The translations under genes were made by a program, and so were the position numbers. From contig WRBI01000003.1 of the NCBI GenBank assembly GCA_009784625.1, positions 1 through 64,000 of the forward strand: 64,000 nt of DNA. The letters are read 5' to 3'. This stretch comes from Oscillospiraceae bacterium. GTDB lineage: Bacteria > Bacillota > Clostridia > Oscillospirales > Ruminococcaceae. The notes beneath the pieces are model-generated. The model did no database searches, was not told the origin of the DNA, and was given only the letters and a program-made list of their open reading frames with translations. Of the stretch, positions 8,183 through 17,407 are shown one piece after another (position 1 is the first letter of the stretch; each line of letters starts with the position of its first letter).

Positions 8183-9058
8183 ATGTTTCAAGTGATTGTA
8201 AACGGGCTGCTGATCGGCGGGGTATATGCGCTGATCGCCGTTGGCCTGACCATGATTCACGGTGTTATGAAGATCGTAAACTTTGCCCAGGGTGACTTTC
8301 TTGTAATCGGGCTGTACCTTACCTATGTCTACTACACTTTCTTGCCGGACGGCGCTCTGCCTTACTGGCTGATTCTGCCGGTCGCGGCCTCTATGTACCT
8401 GATCGGGTGCATTATTTTTAAAGCGTCTATCAACCGGGTGATCGGCGCGGGGGACAGCAACTATATCTTGCTGACCATCGGCCTTTCTTTCGTTATCCAA
8501 AACACATTACAGCTCGTCTTTGGCGCGAACTTTCGAAGTGTGCCGGTATCCAACGAGCTGCGATTCGGCTCGATCGAATTTCTCGGGACAATCTTCTCGG
8601 TCCCGCGCATCATCGCGTTTTTGGCCGCCGCCATGTTCGTTGTCTTCGTCAACTGGTTTTTGAGCAATACCGATATCGGCCGCGCAATGCGCGCAACCTC
8701 CGAAAACCGGGTTGTGGCCGAATCTTTGGGAATACGCACAAGCCGGGTCTATGTGATTGCGTTTGCGCTGGGCGCTATGTTCGCCGGCGTGTCCGGACTT
8801 TTGCTTTCGCCTATGTTCCTGGTCTTTCCCACACTGGGCGCGACTTTTGGGATGGTCGCTATGGCCGCCATTGTTTTGGGCGGGCTGGGCAACATCAAGG
8901 GCGCCCTGCTGGGCGGTTTGATCATCGGGCTTGTGGAATCTTTTATCTCGACTTATATAAGCGTAACCCTCGCGCAAGCGGGCATCAACCTCGCCCTTAT
9001 GCTGGTGCTGATACTTAGGCCCTACGGACTGTTGGGCGTTAAAAGGAGGACAGCATAA
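8183..9058 (+). CDS. Liv-type ABC permease, LivH family
   Basis: The first membrane subunit of the importer: 291 residues with about eight hydrophobic segments. It opens FQVIVNGLLIGGVYALIAVG and ends LRPYGLLG, both standard for LivH. The true start is the ATG at 8183 behind AAAGGTGAT; the track's 8117 start lies inside the upstream hairpin. Its stop overlaps the next start by one base (TAATG), so translation is coupled. Confidence 0.94.
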   Translation: MFQVIVNGLLIGGVYALIAVGLTMIHGVMKIVNFAQGDFLVIGLYLTYVYYTFLPDGALPYWLILPVAASMYLIGCIIFKASINRVIGAGDSNYILLTIGLSFVIQNTLQLVFGANFRSVPVSNELRFGSIEFLGTIFSVPRIIAFLAAAMFVVFVNWFLSNTDIGRAMRATSENRVVAESLGIRTSRVYVIAFALGAMFAGVSGLLLSPMFLVFPTLGATFGMVAMAAIVLGGLGNIKGALLGGLIIGLVESFISTYISVTLAQAGINLALMLVLILRPYGLLGVKRRTA

Positions 9059-10059
9059 TGGCGATAACCAAACTGGCAAGAAAACACTGGCTGCTGATCG
9101 CTTTTCTGGCGCTGTGTTTCATTTATCCGTTTGTGATTGACAGCCGCTACTACACCCGTGTAGCAATGGAGGTCTTCTTCTTCGCGGCAATGGGCAACGC
9201 TTGGAATATCATCGGCGGCTATGGCAGGCAAACATCTTGGGCGTCTTCGACTTTTGTTGCCGTGGGCGCGTACACCTCTATCCTTTTGTTTGTCCGCTAC
9301 GGCGGCATTTCACCTTGGATAAGCATACTCCCCGCAATGGGTCTGGCCGTCCTTTTGGCCGTTATCATCGGCCTGCCCTGCTTTAGGATGCGCGGCGTTT
9401 ACTTCGCGATCGCCACCATTGCGTGCACCACAATATTCAGGCAGCTGCTCATCTACTTTGAGGGCTTTACCGGCGGCTCGCTCGGCGTTGCTTTCATGAT
9501 CCGCCGCGGCAACAGCTTTTGGAATTTACACTTTGACAGCGTTGTCCCCTTTTATTTCATCGCACTGGCATGGCTGTTGATCACGGTGGGCATTGTAACC
9601 TACATAGAGCGCAACCGCCTAGGGCATTATCTGCGCGCCATCTGCGACGACCAGGATGCCGCCGAATCGCTGGGCATCAAATCCTCGCGGGTTAAGTTGA
9701 CTGCGTTTATCATCTCGGCCATGCTGCTCTCGCTGACCGGGGTGCTGTATGTCTTCCAGCTGGGATTTGTTGACCCCAACACATTCGCCTCACACAACAT
9801 GAGTGTGCGGATTGCCATTGTGGCCATTCTGGGCGGGATGGGCAACAAGTGGGGGCCAACCGTCGGTGCTTTGGTCACCATCCCGCTGCTTGAGCTTTCC
9901 AACGCCTATTTGCAGCATGTGGGCGGCGGCGGCGCGGGCTGGGTGATGTACGGCCTGCTGATCGTTGTTATCGTGCTCTTCAAGCCCAACGGCATCATCT
10001 CCCTGTTTGATAATGTAAGCTTTGGCAAAAAGAAGCTGGGGGGTGGCGCAAGTGTCTAA
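9058..10059 (+). CDS. Liv-type ABC permease, LivM family
   Basis: The second membrane subunit of the importer, 333 residues. The family motif for contact with the ATPases is seen as AICDDQDAAESLGIKSSRVKL in the middle, and GGMGNKWGPTVGA toward the end. The AAAGGAGG site lies inside the end of the preceding gene. Its last 8 bases overlap the GTG start of the ATPase gene. Confidence 0.94.
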   Translation: MAITKLARKHWLLIAFLALCFIYPFVIDSRYYTRVAMEVFFFAAMGNAWNIIGGYGRQTSWASSTFVAVGAYTSILLFVRYGGISPWISILPAMGLAVLLAVIIGLPCFRMRGVYFAIATIACTTIFRQLLIYFEGFTGGSLGVAFMIRRGNSFWNLHFDSVVPFYFIALAWLLITVGIVTYIERNRLGHYLRAICDDQDAAESLGIKSSRVKLTAFIISAMLLSLTGVLYVFQLGFVDPNTFASHNMSVRIAIVAILGGMGNKWGPTVGALVTIPLLELSNAYLQHVGGGGAGWVMYGLLIVVIVLFKPNGIISLFDNVSFGKKKLGGGASV

Positions 10060-10801
10060 AGTTAATCCGGTAATCGAGCTTAAAGGGCTGGACAAATCTT
10101 TTAACGGTGTGCACGCCGTTAACAGCTTCAGCATGACACTGTACGAGGGCGAAATCCTCGGCCTGATCGGACCCAATGGCTGCGGCAAATCGACTTCGGT
10201 CAACTTGATGACCGGCGTTTACACACAGGACAGCGGCGAGATCATCTACTACGGCCGGGACGGTATCCCCCATTCGCTAAAAGACCAGTCCCCGGCCAAC
10301 CGCGCAATGATGGGGATGGGCCGTACGTTTCAAACGCCCAAACCTTTTTCGGATATGACCGTGTTTGAGAACATTTACACGGTCGCTATGCTCTACAACA
10401 AATCCCTCAAAGACGCGCGGGCAAAGACGGATGAGATCATTGAGTTTGTCGGCTTTAACGAGATCGCCAAACAAAAATGTACCAAGCTGCCGATTGAAAA
10501 GCGCAAGTGGCTGGATATGGCCCGGGTGCTGGCCATCAACCCCCGGGTGCTCATGCTGGACGAATGCCTGGCCGGCCTGACCCCCAGCGAGATTGACGAA
10601 AGCCTTGAAATCGTGCGCAAGATTAACAGTCAGGGAATCACCATACTCTTTATCGAGCATGTGATGTCTGCCGTCACCAATCTGTGTGAGCGGGTGGTCG
10701 TTATGTTAGAGGGCCGGTTTCTCAACGAAGGCGTCCCCGCCGATGTTATGAAAGAGCCGGAGGTCATTCGCGCATATCTAGGGGAGGACTACCAGCTATG
10801 A
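10052..10801 (+). CDS. Liv-type ABC ATP-binding protein, LivG family
   Basis: A cytoplasmic ATPase subunit of about 249 residues. Walker A is GPNGCGKST near residue 40. The signature motif is degenerate: around residue 150 it reads LPIEKRKWLDMARVL instead of LSGGQQR-type, so the usual LSGG is absent. Walker B is RVLMLDECLAGL, with C in place of the usual P, and the H-loop is FIEHVM. The start is the GTG at 10052 after GGGGGTGG. It overlaps livF by 4 bases (ATGA). The altered signature is unusual but also occurs in some members of this family. Confidence 0.92.
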   Translation: MSKVNPVIELKGLDKSFNGVHAVNSFSMTLYEGEILGLIGPNGCGKSTSVNLMTGVYTQDSGEIIYYGRDGIPHSLKDQSPANRAMMGMGRTFQTPKPFSDMTVFENIYTVAMLYNKSLKDARAKTDEIIEFVGFNEIAKQKCTKLPIEKRKWLDMARVLAINPRVLMLDECLAGLTPSEIDESLEIVRKINSQGITILFIEHVMSAVTNLCERVVVMLEGRFLNEGVPADVMKEPEVIRAYLGEDYQL

Positions 10802-11511
10802 GGCTTTTGGAACTGGATAAAGTGTGCGCGGGCTACGGGGATTTGCGCGTGCTGTTTGACATTGATATGCACATCGACCAGGGCGAAGTTGTCGCACTGG
10901 TCGGCTCAAACGGCGCCGGAAAGACCACCGCTCTGCGCACAATCTCAGGCGAAATCAAAATCACATCCGGCTCAATCAAGTTTATGGGGTCGGATCTCGC
11001 CGCCATCCCCGCTTATCAGCGGGCGATTATGGGGGTCTCGCACATCCCCCAAGGCCGCGGGCTGCTCGGCTCGCTTTCGATCACCGACAACCTCATCCTC
11101 GGCTCTTACACCAAGCGCACCAAAGCCAGGCGAGGCGAGCTGATGGAAAGTGTGTTCGAAATTTTCCCCATCCTCAAAGAGCGCAAGCATCTGCCGGCCG
11201 AAACACTGAGCGGCGGCCAACAGCAGATGCTGGCCATCGGCCGCGCCATGATGATGGAACCCGACCTGCTGATTCTCGACGAGCCGTCACTCGGCCTTGC
11301 GCCGATCGTGGTGGACGAAGTTTTTCGCATCCTGCGCGCGCTCAAAGAAAAAGGCACATCCATGTTGATCATCGAGCAAAACCTGGTCAAGGCCTTGCAG
11401 ATCGCCGACCGCGGCTATGTGCTTGAGACCGGCCACGTGGTTTTGGCCGACAAGAGCGAAGCGCTGATCGACAACGCCGAAGTCCGCAAAGCATATCTGG
11501 GGGTGGTGTAG
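10798..11511 (+). CDS. Liv-type ABC ATP-binding protein, LivF family
   Basis: The second ATPase subunit, 237 residues. Walker A is GSNGAGKTT, the ABC signature LSGGQQQ and Walker B LLILDEPSLGL, with the typical LivF ending (ADKSEAL...VRKAYLG). With its canonical signature it complements the degenerate LivG-type partner. Three bases separate it from the zinc dehydrogenase gene, so transporter and enzymes form one operon. Confidence 0.94.
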   Translation: MRLLELDKVCAGYGDLRVLFDIDMHIDQGEVVALVGSNGAGKTTALRTISGEIKITSGSIKFMGSDLAAIPAYQRAIMGVSHIPQGRGLLGSLSITDNLILGSYTKRTKARRGELMESVFEIFPILKERKHLPAETLSGGQQQMLAIGRAMMMEPDLLILDEPSLGLAPIVVDEVFRILRALKEKGTSMLIIEQNLVKALQIADRGYVLETGHVVLADKSEALIDNAEVRKAYLGVV

Positions 11512-11514
11512 ACG

Positions 11515-12549
11515 ATGAAAGCGCTGGTATTTACAAAACCGCAAGTGCTGGAGCTGCGGGATGCTCCAGCGCCGGTGCCCGCGCACGGCGAAGCTTTGCT
11601 TAAAGTTCTCGCCTGCGCTATTTGTGGCAGCGACGTGCACGGCTGGCTGGGTACAAACGGCCGGCGGACAGCGCCGGTAGTAATGGGTCATGAACTGACC
11701 GCAAAAGTCGAGGCTCTTGGCGACGGTTGCACCGGAAACCTAAAAGTTGGCGATGTGGTGGCGATACAGCCGCTGATCCCCTGCTTTGACTGCGCCTACT
11801 GCAAAAAAGGGATGACCAACATCTGCCCCAACCGCAAAGTGCTGGGGGTGCTGGACACCGGCGGCGCGATGCAGGATTACATTACAATGCCTGAAAAGCA
11901 CTGCTTTGTCCTTCCCGCCGGGATGAGCTATAAGACCGGCGCGCTGGCCGAGCCGTTCGCCGTCTCTTATTGCGCGGTCAAAAAGGCCGGGGATCTGCGC
12001 GGCAAAAATGTATTGATTGTCGGGGGCGGGGTGATCGGCCTGCTCGCGCTGATGGCCGCCAAGCTGCAAAACCCCAAAAAGATCGCGCTGTCCGATATGT
12101 CCGAGCCCCGGCTGGAAATCGCCAAAAAGCTGGGCGCGCAGGCCACCATCAATCCGGGCACGGGCGACTTTGACGAACAAATAACAGAGGTGTTCGGCGG
12201 CGAGATGGCCGATGTGACCATCGAGGCGGTCGGAATCGCGACCACCGTAAATCAGGCCCTGCGCGCCACCGCGCCCGGCGGCACCAGTGTTTGGATCGGC
12301 AACAACATCAAGACAATCGACGTAAACATGCAAGATATCGTCACCCGGGAGATCACGGTCAAGGGTACCTACATGTTCGCGCATGAAGCGTTTGGCGAAG
12401 TGATTGAGCAGTTCGCCCGCTTGGATGTCTCCGCGCTGATCGACAGCGAGGTTCCGCTCGAAAACGCGCCGGAAATGTTCAAGGCGTTGTTTGAAAACCC
12501 GGACAAATATCTCAAATGCATCATCAATTTTGCCGCCGGTGAGGAGTAG
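11515..12549 (+). CDS. Zinc-dependent alcohol/polyol dehydrogenase (MDR family)
   Basis: A 344-residue medium-chain dehydrogenase of the sorbitol/threonine dehydrogenase type. The catalytic zinc cysteine is in CAICGSDVHG near residue 40 with GHE following; the structural zinc lobe is CFDCAYCKKGMTNICPN (four cysteines, residues 85-105); the NAD site is GGGVIGLLALMAA near residue 165. It should oxidise a secondary alcohol on a sugar, polyol or sugar acid to a ketone. Its place directly after the importer suggests the first oxidation step on the imported compound, which is inference. Confidence 0.92.
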   Translation: MKALVFTKPQVLELRDAPAPVPAHGEALLKVLACAICGSDVHGWLGTNGRRTAPVVMGHELTAKVEALGDGCTGNLKVGDVVAIQPLIPCFDCAYCKKGMTNICPNRKVLGVLDTGGAMQDYITMPEKHCFVLPAGMSYKTGALAEPFAVSYCAVKKAGDLRGKNVLIVGGGVIGLLALMAAKLQNPKKIALSDMSEPRLEIAKKLGAQATINPGTGDFDEQITEVFGGEMADVTIEAVGIATTVNQALRATAPGGTSVWIGNNIKTIDVNMQDIVTREITVKGTYMFAHEAFGEVIEQFARLDVSALIDSEVPLENAPEMFKALFENPDKYLKCIINFAAGEE

Positions 12550-12580
12550 TCCGACACCGGTGTGACTGGAGGAAGCTTAT

Positions 12581-13420
12581 ATGTACGACAAAGAAGTAGT
12601 TCACATGCTCGAAACCAAAGCGAGCGCACTGCGCCATCACGTCATCTACAGCATGGGGGTAAACTACCCCGGGCATATCGGGGGCTCGTTCTCGATGGCC
12701 GACATGATGGCGGCTCTTTACTTCCACAAGATGAAGCATGACCCCAAAGACCGCTATATGCGCGACCGGGATCGCTTTATCCTCAGCAAAGGACATATCG
12801 CCCTTTTGCAATACGCCGCTTTGGCCGAAGCGGGCTATTTCCCGGTCGAAGACTTACGGGATACAAAAGAACTGCACTCGGTTCTGCAAGGCCACCCCGA
12901 CCTGCTCAAAAGCGGGCATTTGGGAATCGAAGCCGGTACCGGCTCACTTGGGCAGGGGCTTTCGATTGGAGTCGGGATGGCACTCGGCCTGCGGATGGAC
13001 GATATTAACGCGAAAACCTACGTCATCATAGGGGACGGCGAACTGGCTGAAGGCCAAAACTGGGAGGCCGCGATGGCCGCTGTCCGGTTTGGGCTGGACA
13101 ACCTGGTCGCAATCGTGGACAAAAACGACAAACAGGCGCAGGGCAAGGTGGCCGAGCGCTTCCCGCTCGGTGAGATCACCGGCAAGTGGGAGGCCTTTGG
13201 CTGGAACACGATCGAAATTGATGGCCACAATATGGAGGATATCCTCCGCGGGCTGTATGCCGCAGATGAGGTGAAAGGCAAACCGACCGTCATCATCGCG
13301 CAGACAGTCAAGGGCAAGGGGCTAAAGATCGCCGAAGAGCACCCGGCCGGTATGCACAACGCCCCGCTCACCAAAGAGCAGTATGACGGTGCGATTCAAA
13401 AATTCTCGGGGGGGAACTAG
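12581..13420 (+). CDS. Transketolase N-terminal subunit
   Basis: The thiamine-diphosphate-binding half of a two-gene transketolase, 279 residues. The start VNYPGHIGGSFSMADMMAAL and the TPP/Mg motif GDGELAEGQNWEAAM near residue 150 are clear. It pairs with the next gene, 3 bases away. Split transketolases inside catabolic operons often handle a dedicated ketose (for example the apulose-phosphate enzymes AptA/AptB or the sulfoquinovose enzymes SqwG/SqwH) rather than the pentose phosphate pathway. Which applies here is unknown. Confidence 0.94.
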   Translation: MYDKEVVHMLETKASALRHHVIYSMGVNYPGHIGGSFSMADMMAALYFHKMKHDPKDRYMRDRDRFILSKGHIALLQYAALAEAGYFPVEDLRDTKELHSVLQGHPDLLKSGHLGIEAGTGSLGQGLSIGVGMALGLRMDDINAKTYVIIGDGELAEGQNWEAAMAAVRFGLDNLVAIVDKNDKQAQGKVAERFPLGEITGKWEAFGWNTIEIDGHNMEDILRGLYAADEVKGKPTVIIAQTVKGKGLKIAEEHPAGMHNAPLTKEQYDGAIQKFSGGN

Positions 13421-13423
13421 ACA

Positions 13424-14350
13424 ATGGCACACACAAATCAGAGAATCGCCTACGGCCAGGCTTTGGTTGACATGGGCGAAAAAAATAAAAACCTGGTCGT
13501 GTTGGACGCCGACCTCGGCGGCTCCACCATGGGCAAGATGTTCGAGACCAGGTTCCCCGGCCAGCACTTCGAAGTCGGCATCGCCGAAGCCAATATGACC
13601 TCTATGGCCGCCGGGCTGGCGCTGACCGGAAAAGTCGCGTTTACAAACTCTTTCGCCGTATTCGCTTCCGGGCGAGCTTATGACCAGATCCGCCAATCGA
13701 TCGCGATCGGCAATGTCAACGTCAAAATCTGCGGCTCGTCCGCCGGGCTTTCCGACTTTGGGGACGGCGCGACCCACCAGTCGATTGAAGACATTGCATC
13801 CATGCGCGCCATGCCCAACGTCACCGTGTTAAGCCCCTGCGACCCAAACGAAGCTTACCAGGCAACCATCGCCGCCGCCAAGCATGAAGGCCCGGTCTAT
13901 CTGCGGATCAACCGCGCCGACTACGACAACATCACCCCCGCCGGCCAGCCTTTCGTAATCGGCCAGCCCCAAGTGCTCAAAGAGGGCACTGACGTGGCCA
14001 TCCTCGCCACAGGCTACATGGTCGGCCTGGCACTTGAGGCCGCCAAATCGCTGGAAGGCAAAGTGTCGGCAAAAGTGGTCAACATCCACACCATCAAACC
14101 GCTCAGCGAAGAAAAACTGCGCGCCGCCATCGGCTCTTGCAAGTCGATCGTCACCGTTGAAGAACACAGCACAATCGGCGGTTTGGGTTCGGCTGTAGCC
14201 GAAACACTGCGGACAGACCCGCTGCCAATGGAATTTATCGGGATGAAAGACGAGTTTGGCCGCTCTGCCCACGGCTACGGGGAGCTGCTCGAACACTACG
14301 GTTTCACACCGGAAGCGATCGCGCAGGCCGTTATTAAGATCAAACGATAA
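13424..14350 (+). CDS. Transketolase C-terminal subunit
   Basis: The pyrimidine-binding and C-terminal domains of the split transketolase, 308 residues. Landmarks are the catalytic-glutamate region (FEVGIAEANMTSMAAGLALTG), the segment FGDGATHQSIEDIA near residue 108, and the C-terminal domain with VEEHSTIGGLGSAVAE. It forms the active enzyme with the gene before it. Its stop is followed at once by the AAGGAG site of the next gene. Confidence 0.94.
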   Translation: MAHTNQRIAYGQALVDMGEKNKNLVVLDADLGGSTMGKMFETRFPGQHFEVGIAEANMTSMAAGLALTGKVAFTNSFAVFASGRAYDQIRQSIAIGNVNVKICGSSAGLSDFGDGATHQSIEDIASMRAMPNVTVLSPCDPNEAYQATIAAAKHEGPVYLRINRADYDNITPAGQPFVIGQPQVLKEGTDVAILATGYMVGLALEAAKSLEGKVSAKVVNIHTIKPLSEEKLRAAIGSCKSIVTVEEHSTIGGLGSAVAETLRTDPLPMEFIGMKDEFGRSAHGYGELLEHYGFTPEAIAQAVIKIKR

Positions 14351-14359
14351 GGAGTTGTC

Positions 14360-15244
14360 ATGATGAAAATCGGATTTATTGGGCTTGGGATTATGGGCAA
14401 GCCGATGGTCAAAAACTTGCTCAAAGCCGGACACGAAGTGCTTGTGTACGATATCATCGCCGCCAATGTGGAAGATGTAGTCAGCGCGGGCGCAAAGGGT
14501 GCTGCATCCATTGCCGAAGTGGCAAAAGAATGTAAACTGATCATCACCATGCTGCCCAATGGCCCACAGGTCAAAGAGGTTGTGCTGGAGGGCGGCGTGC
14601 TCGAAAACGCGGCCAGCGGTACGGTGGTCTTTGACATGTCTTCCATCGCGCCCGGCGTAGCGCAGGAAATTTGCGCCGCCTGCGATAAAAAAGGGATCAA
14701 ATACTTGGACGCGCCGGTATCCGGCGGTGAGCCCAAAGCCATTGACGGCACACTTTCCGTTATGGTCGGCGGCTGTGAAAATACTTTCAACCAGGTGCGT
14801 GAAGTGATCGGCGCGATGGCCGCTTCGGTCGTCCACTGCGGCGAAATCGGCGCGGGCAGCACAACCAAGCTGGCCAATCAGATCATTGTTGCGCTCAACA
14901 TCTCGGCGGTCTCCGAAGCGTTTATGCTCTGTCAGAAAGCGGGGGTTTCCCCCGAAAAAGTCTTTGACGCGATCAAGGGCGGTCTGGCCGGTTCTACCGT
15001 TATGAACGCCAAAGTCCCCATGATTCTGGACGGCAACTTTAAACCCGGCTTCAAGATTGACCTGCACATCAAAGACCTTGCCAACGCGCTCGAGACCGGG
15101 CATCAGGTCGGCTCGCCCCTGCCCTTTACCGCCGCCGCTATGGAGATCCTCCAAAATCTGCGGGCGGGCGGCTGTGGCCAAAACGACCACTCGGCCATCG
15201 CCAAATACTACGAAAAACTGGCCGGGGACGAAATCCGCAAATAG
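14360..15244 (+). CDS. 3-hydroxyisobutyrate dehydrogenase family, probable tartronate semialdehyde reductase
   Basis: A beta-hydroxyacid dehydrogenase of 294 residues (293 if the second ATG, at 14363, is used). The NAD site is GFIGLGIMGKPMVKNLL, the substrate motif DAPVSGGEPKA near residue 118 and the catalytic lysine block STTKLANQIIVA near residue 172. Of the group, 2-hydroxy-3-oxopropionate (tartronate semialdehyde) reductase fits the context best because a glycerate 2-kinase lies about 4 kb downstream. 3-hydroxyisobutyrate or sulfolactaldehyde reductases cannot be excluded. Confidence 0.88.
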   Translation: MMKIGFIGLGIMGKPMVKNLLKAGHEVLVYDIIAANVEDVVSAGAKGAASIAEVAKECKLIITMLPNGPQVKEVVLEGGVLENAASGTVVFDMSSIAPGVAQEICAACDKKGIKYLDAPVSGGEPKAIDGTLSVMVGGCENTFNQVREVIGAMAASVVHCGEIGAGSTTKLANQIIVALNISAVSEAFMLCQKAGVSPEKVFDAIKGGLAGSTVMNAKVPMILDGNFKPGFKIDLHIKDLANALETGHQVGSPLPFTAAAMEILQNLRAGGCGQNDHSAIAKYYEKLAGDEIRK

Positions 15245-15253
15245 GAGGGCAAC

Positions 15254-16051
15254 ATGAGCGGTTACTTAGAGAGCCTGTTTTCCCTAAACGGCAAAATTGC
15301 GCTGGTGACCGGCGCGGGCGGCGGGATTGGCAGCGCCATCGCGCAAGCCCTCTGCCATGCCGGCGCACATGTCGCCCTCACCGACATTAACCTCGATGCC
15401 CTGCAAAAAATCAAAGACGGGCTGGGCGAAAACGCCTCTGTCTTTAAGCTGGATATGTCCGATATCGCAAGCTTTGCGCCGGTGGCCGCGAATGTTGCAA
15501 AAATCACCGGTAAGATCGACATTCTGGTCAACTGCGCCGGAATCAACAAGCGCGAGGGCATTGTCGACGTGGACGAGGCCACTTACGACAAGATCATGGA
15601 CGTAAACCTCAAGGGCGCGTACTTCCTCTCACAAGCGGTTGCCCCCTACCTGAAAGAGCAGGGCGGCGGCACAATTATCAACATCGGTTCGCACAACACC
15701 GGGATGGCTCTGGGCGGCGTGTCTGTCTACGGTGCCAGCAAATCCGGGCTGATGGCGCTCACCCGCAGCATGTCGGTCGAGTGGGCCAAGTATGGGGTTC
15801 GCGCCAACTGTATAAGTCCCGGCCACTTTAAAACCGAGCTGACCGCCCCGACCTGGGCGCACCCTGAGCGGAGCAAATACCTGCTTGAGCGGATCGCCCT
15901 AAACCGCCCCGGCGTCCCCGATGATCTGGTGGGGATCAGCATCTTTCTTGCCTCAGACGCGTCAAGCTACATTACCGGGTGTGAGTTCCGGGTAGACGGC
16001 GGGTTCTTCTCAGGCGGCCGGCCCTGGCCGTTTGACACCAAATGGGATTAA
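15254..16051 (+). CDS. SDR family oxidoreductase (gluconate 5-dehydrogenase/KduD-like)
   Basis: A classical short-chain dehydrogenase of 265 residues. It has the cofactor motif TGAGGGIGSAIAQAL, the NCAGINKR block, and catalytic Ser/Tyr/Lys in INIGSHNTG and VYGASKSGL. The C-terminus ITGCEFRVDGGF is typical of gluconate 5-dehydrogenase and 2-deoxy-D-gluconate 3-dehydrogenase relatives. It is the last gene of the long liv operon and is followed by a strong hairpin. Confidence 0.9.
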   Translation: MSGYLESLFSLNGKIALVTGAGGGIGSAIAQALCHAGAHVALTDINLDALQKIKDGLGENASVFKLDMSDIASFAPVAANVAKITGKIDILVNCAGINKREGIVDVDEATYDKIMDVNLKGAYFLSQAVAPYLKEQGGGTIINIGSHNTGMALGGVSVYGASKSGLMALTRSMSVEWAKYGVRANCISPGHFKTELTAPTWAHPERSKYLLERIALNRPGVPDDLVGISIFLASDASSYITGCEFRVDGGFFSGGRPWPFDTKWD

Positions 16052-16068
16052 TTCTAAAACAAAAGCAG

Positions 16069-16109
16069 AACGTTGACAAAGCCTCAAAGTTTCCGGCTTT
16101 GTCAACGTT
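16069..16109 (+). terminator. Long perfect inverted repeat ending the liv operon
   Basis: AACGTTGACAAAGCC and its exact complement form a 15-bp stem with an 11-base loop, 18 bases after the SDR stop. Confidence 0.75.
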
Positions 16110-16166
16110 CCGGCTTTGTATTTGCTTGCCGCACAGACCTTTTCTGGCTAGAATTAAGCCAAGCGC

Positions 16167-16194
16167 TTTCTCCCCCACAAAGGCGGGGGGAGAA
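16167..16194 (-). terminator. Intrinsic terminator after dgoD
   Basis: TTTCTCCCCC pairs with GGGGGAGAAA around an ACAAAGGCG-type loop; it lies just past the minus-strand dgoD stop. The A/T-rich stem ends allow it to work in both directions. Confidence 0.6.
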
Positions 16195-16215
16195 AACAAA
16201 ATTCATCACAGAATT

Positions 16216-17364
16216 CTACCACTCAGCGACTGTGCCGTCGTAGTTGCGCCAGATTGGGTTTTTCCAGTTGTGGCCGACTTTGTCTGCCTCCAGTACTTTC
16301 TGCTTGTTGATTTCAATCCCCAGCCCCGGCCCACCCGGAATTTGAATGAATCCGTCTTTGAAGGCGAACGCCTCCTTGTCCACAATATAATCGAGCAGAT
16401 CAGCGCCCTTGTTGTAATGGATGCCCAGGCTCTGCTCTTGAATGAACGCGTTGGGTGAACAGGCGTCCACCTGAACACAGGCGGCCAGCGCAATCGGCCC
16501 AAGCGGGCAATGGGGGGCAAGCGCCACATCAAACGCTTCGGCCATCCCCGCGATTTTCTTGACCTCGCTAATCCCGCCCGCATGGGAAAGATCGGGCTGG
16601 ATGATGTCCACATACCCGTCAATCAACAGGTTTTTGAAATCCCAGCGGCTGAACATGCGCTCCCCGGTCGCGATCGGCGTGGATGTTTGCCGGGCGATGT
16701 CGCGCAGGGCTTCGTTGTTTTCGCTTAACACCGGCTCTTCAATAAACATCAACTTGTACTGGTCAAGCTCTTTGGCTAAAACTTTGGCCATCGCCCGGTG
16801 TACCCGGCCGTGAAAATCCACCCCGATGTCCAGTTTGTAGCCGAACGCCTCCCGCAAAGCCGCGATCCGCGCCGAGACCTCTTCGACCTTTGTGAAGCTG
16901 TCGATGTAGTGCATCTCGTCGGTGCCGTTCATTTTGATGGCTGTACACCCGGCATCCCAGAGTACGCGCGCGCCCTCCACAAGGTCGCGGGGGCGGTCGC
17001 CGCCTACCCAGCTGTACACTTTGAGCTTGTTCCGGCACTTACCGCCCAAAAGGTCGTAGATGGGCGCGCCGTAGTGTTTGCCCTTGATATCCCAAAGCGC
17101 CTGGTCAATCCCGGCGATCGCGCTCATCACCTCCGGCCCGCCCCGGTAAAACCCGCCCCGGTACATGGTTTGCCAGTGGTCTTCAATAAGCATCGGGTCT
17201 TTGCCGGTCAACATATCGGCCAGGTCGTGCACCGCCGCCTTGACCACCGCGGCCCTGCCCTCCACAATCGGCTCACCCCAGCCGGTTATTCCGGCGTCTG
17301 TCTCCACTTCCAAAAACAACCAGCGCGGTGCGACCGTATATGTGGTCATCTTTATGATCTTCAT
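16216..17364 (-). CDS. dgoD: D-galactonate dehydratase
   Basis: An enolase-superfamily enzyme that dehydrates D-galactonate to 2-keto-3-deoxy-D-galactonate. The 382 residues match the family length. Catalytic and metal residues are visible in order: [10 protein letters not shown] (Asp-x-His region, near 185), [37 protein letters not shown] and [14 protein letters not shown] with the catalytic histidine. The start [19 protein letters not shown] is classic DgoD. An AAGGAG site precedes the ATG. It is divergent from the aldolase and kinase that take its product onward. Other acid-sugar dehydratases of the subgroup are possible but less likely. Confidence 0.9.
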   Translation of the reverse strand: MKIIKMTTYTVAPRWLFLEVETDAGITGWGEPIVEGRAAVVKAAVHDLADMLTGKDPMLIEDHWQTMYRGGFYRGGPEVMSAIAGIDQALWDIKGKHYGAPIYDLLGGKCRNKLKVYSWVGGDRPRDLVEGARVLWDAGCTAIKMNGTDEMHYIDSFTKVEEVSARIAALREAFGYKLDIGVDFHGRVHRAMAKVLAKELDQYKLMFIEEPVLSENNEALRDIARQTSTPIATGERMFSRWDFKNLLIDGYVDIIQPDLSHAGGISEVKKIAGMAEAFDVALAPHCPLGPIALAACVQVDACSPNAFIQEQSLGIHYNKGADLLDYIVDKEAFAFKDGFIQIPGGPGLGIEINKQKVLEADKVGHNWKNPIWRNYDGTVAEW

Positions 17365-17377
17365 TTGTCAACACTCC

Positions 17378-17407
17378 TTGTAATACAGCTTCTTAGTCGA
17401 GTATACT
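17378..17407 (+). promoter_or_regulatory. Promoter for aldolase-kinase operon
   Basis: TTGTAA and TATACT with an 18-base spacer. The -10 box overlaps that of the divergent dgoD promoter in the palindrome AGTATACT, so one regulator could control both. Confidence 0.65.

Noticed and set aside
13829-15190. 453-residue minus-strand ORF
   Set aside because: It lies wholly opposite transketolase and the hydroxyacid dehydrogenase genes, is Cys/His/Arg-rich and has no family motif; a shadow of GC-rich coding DNA.
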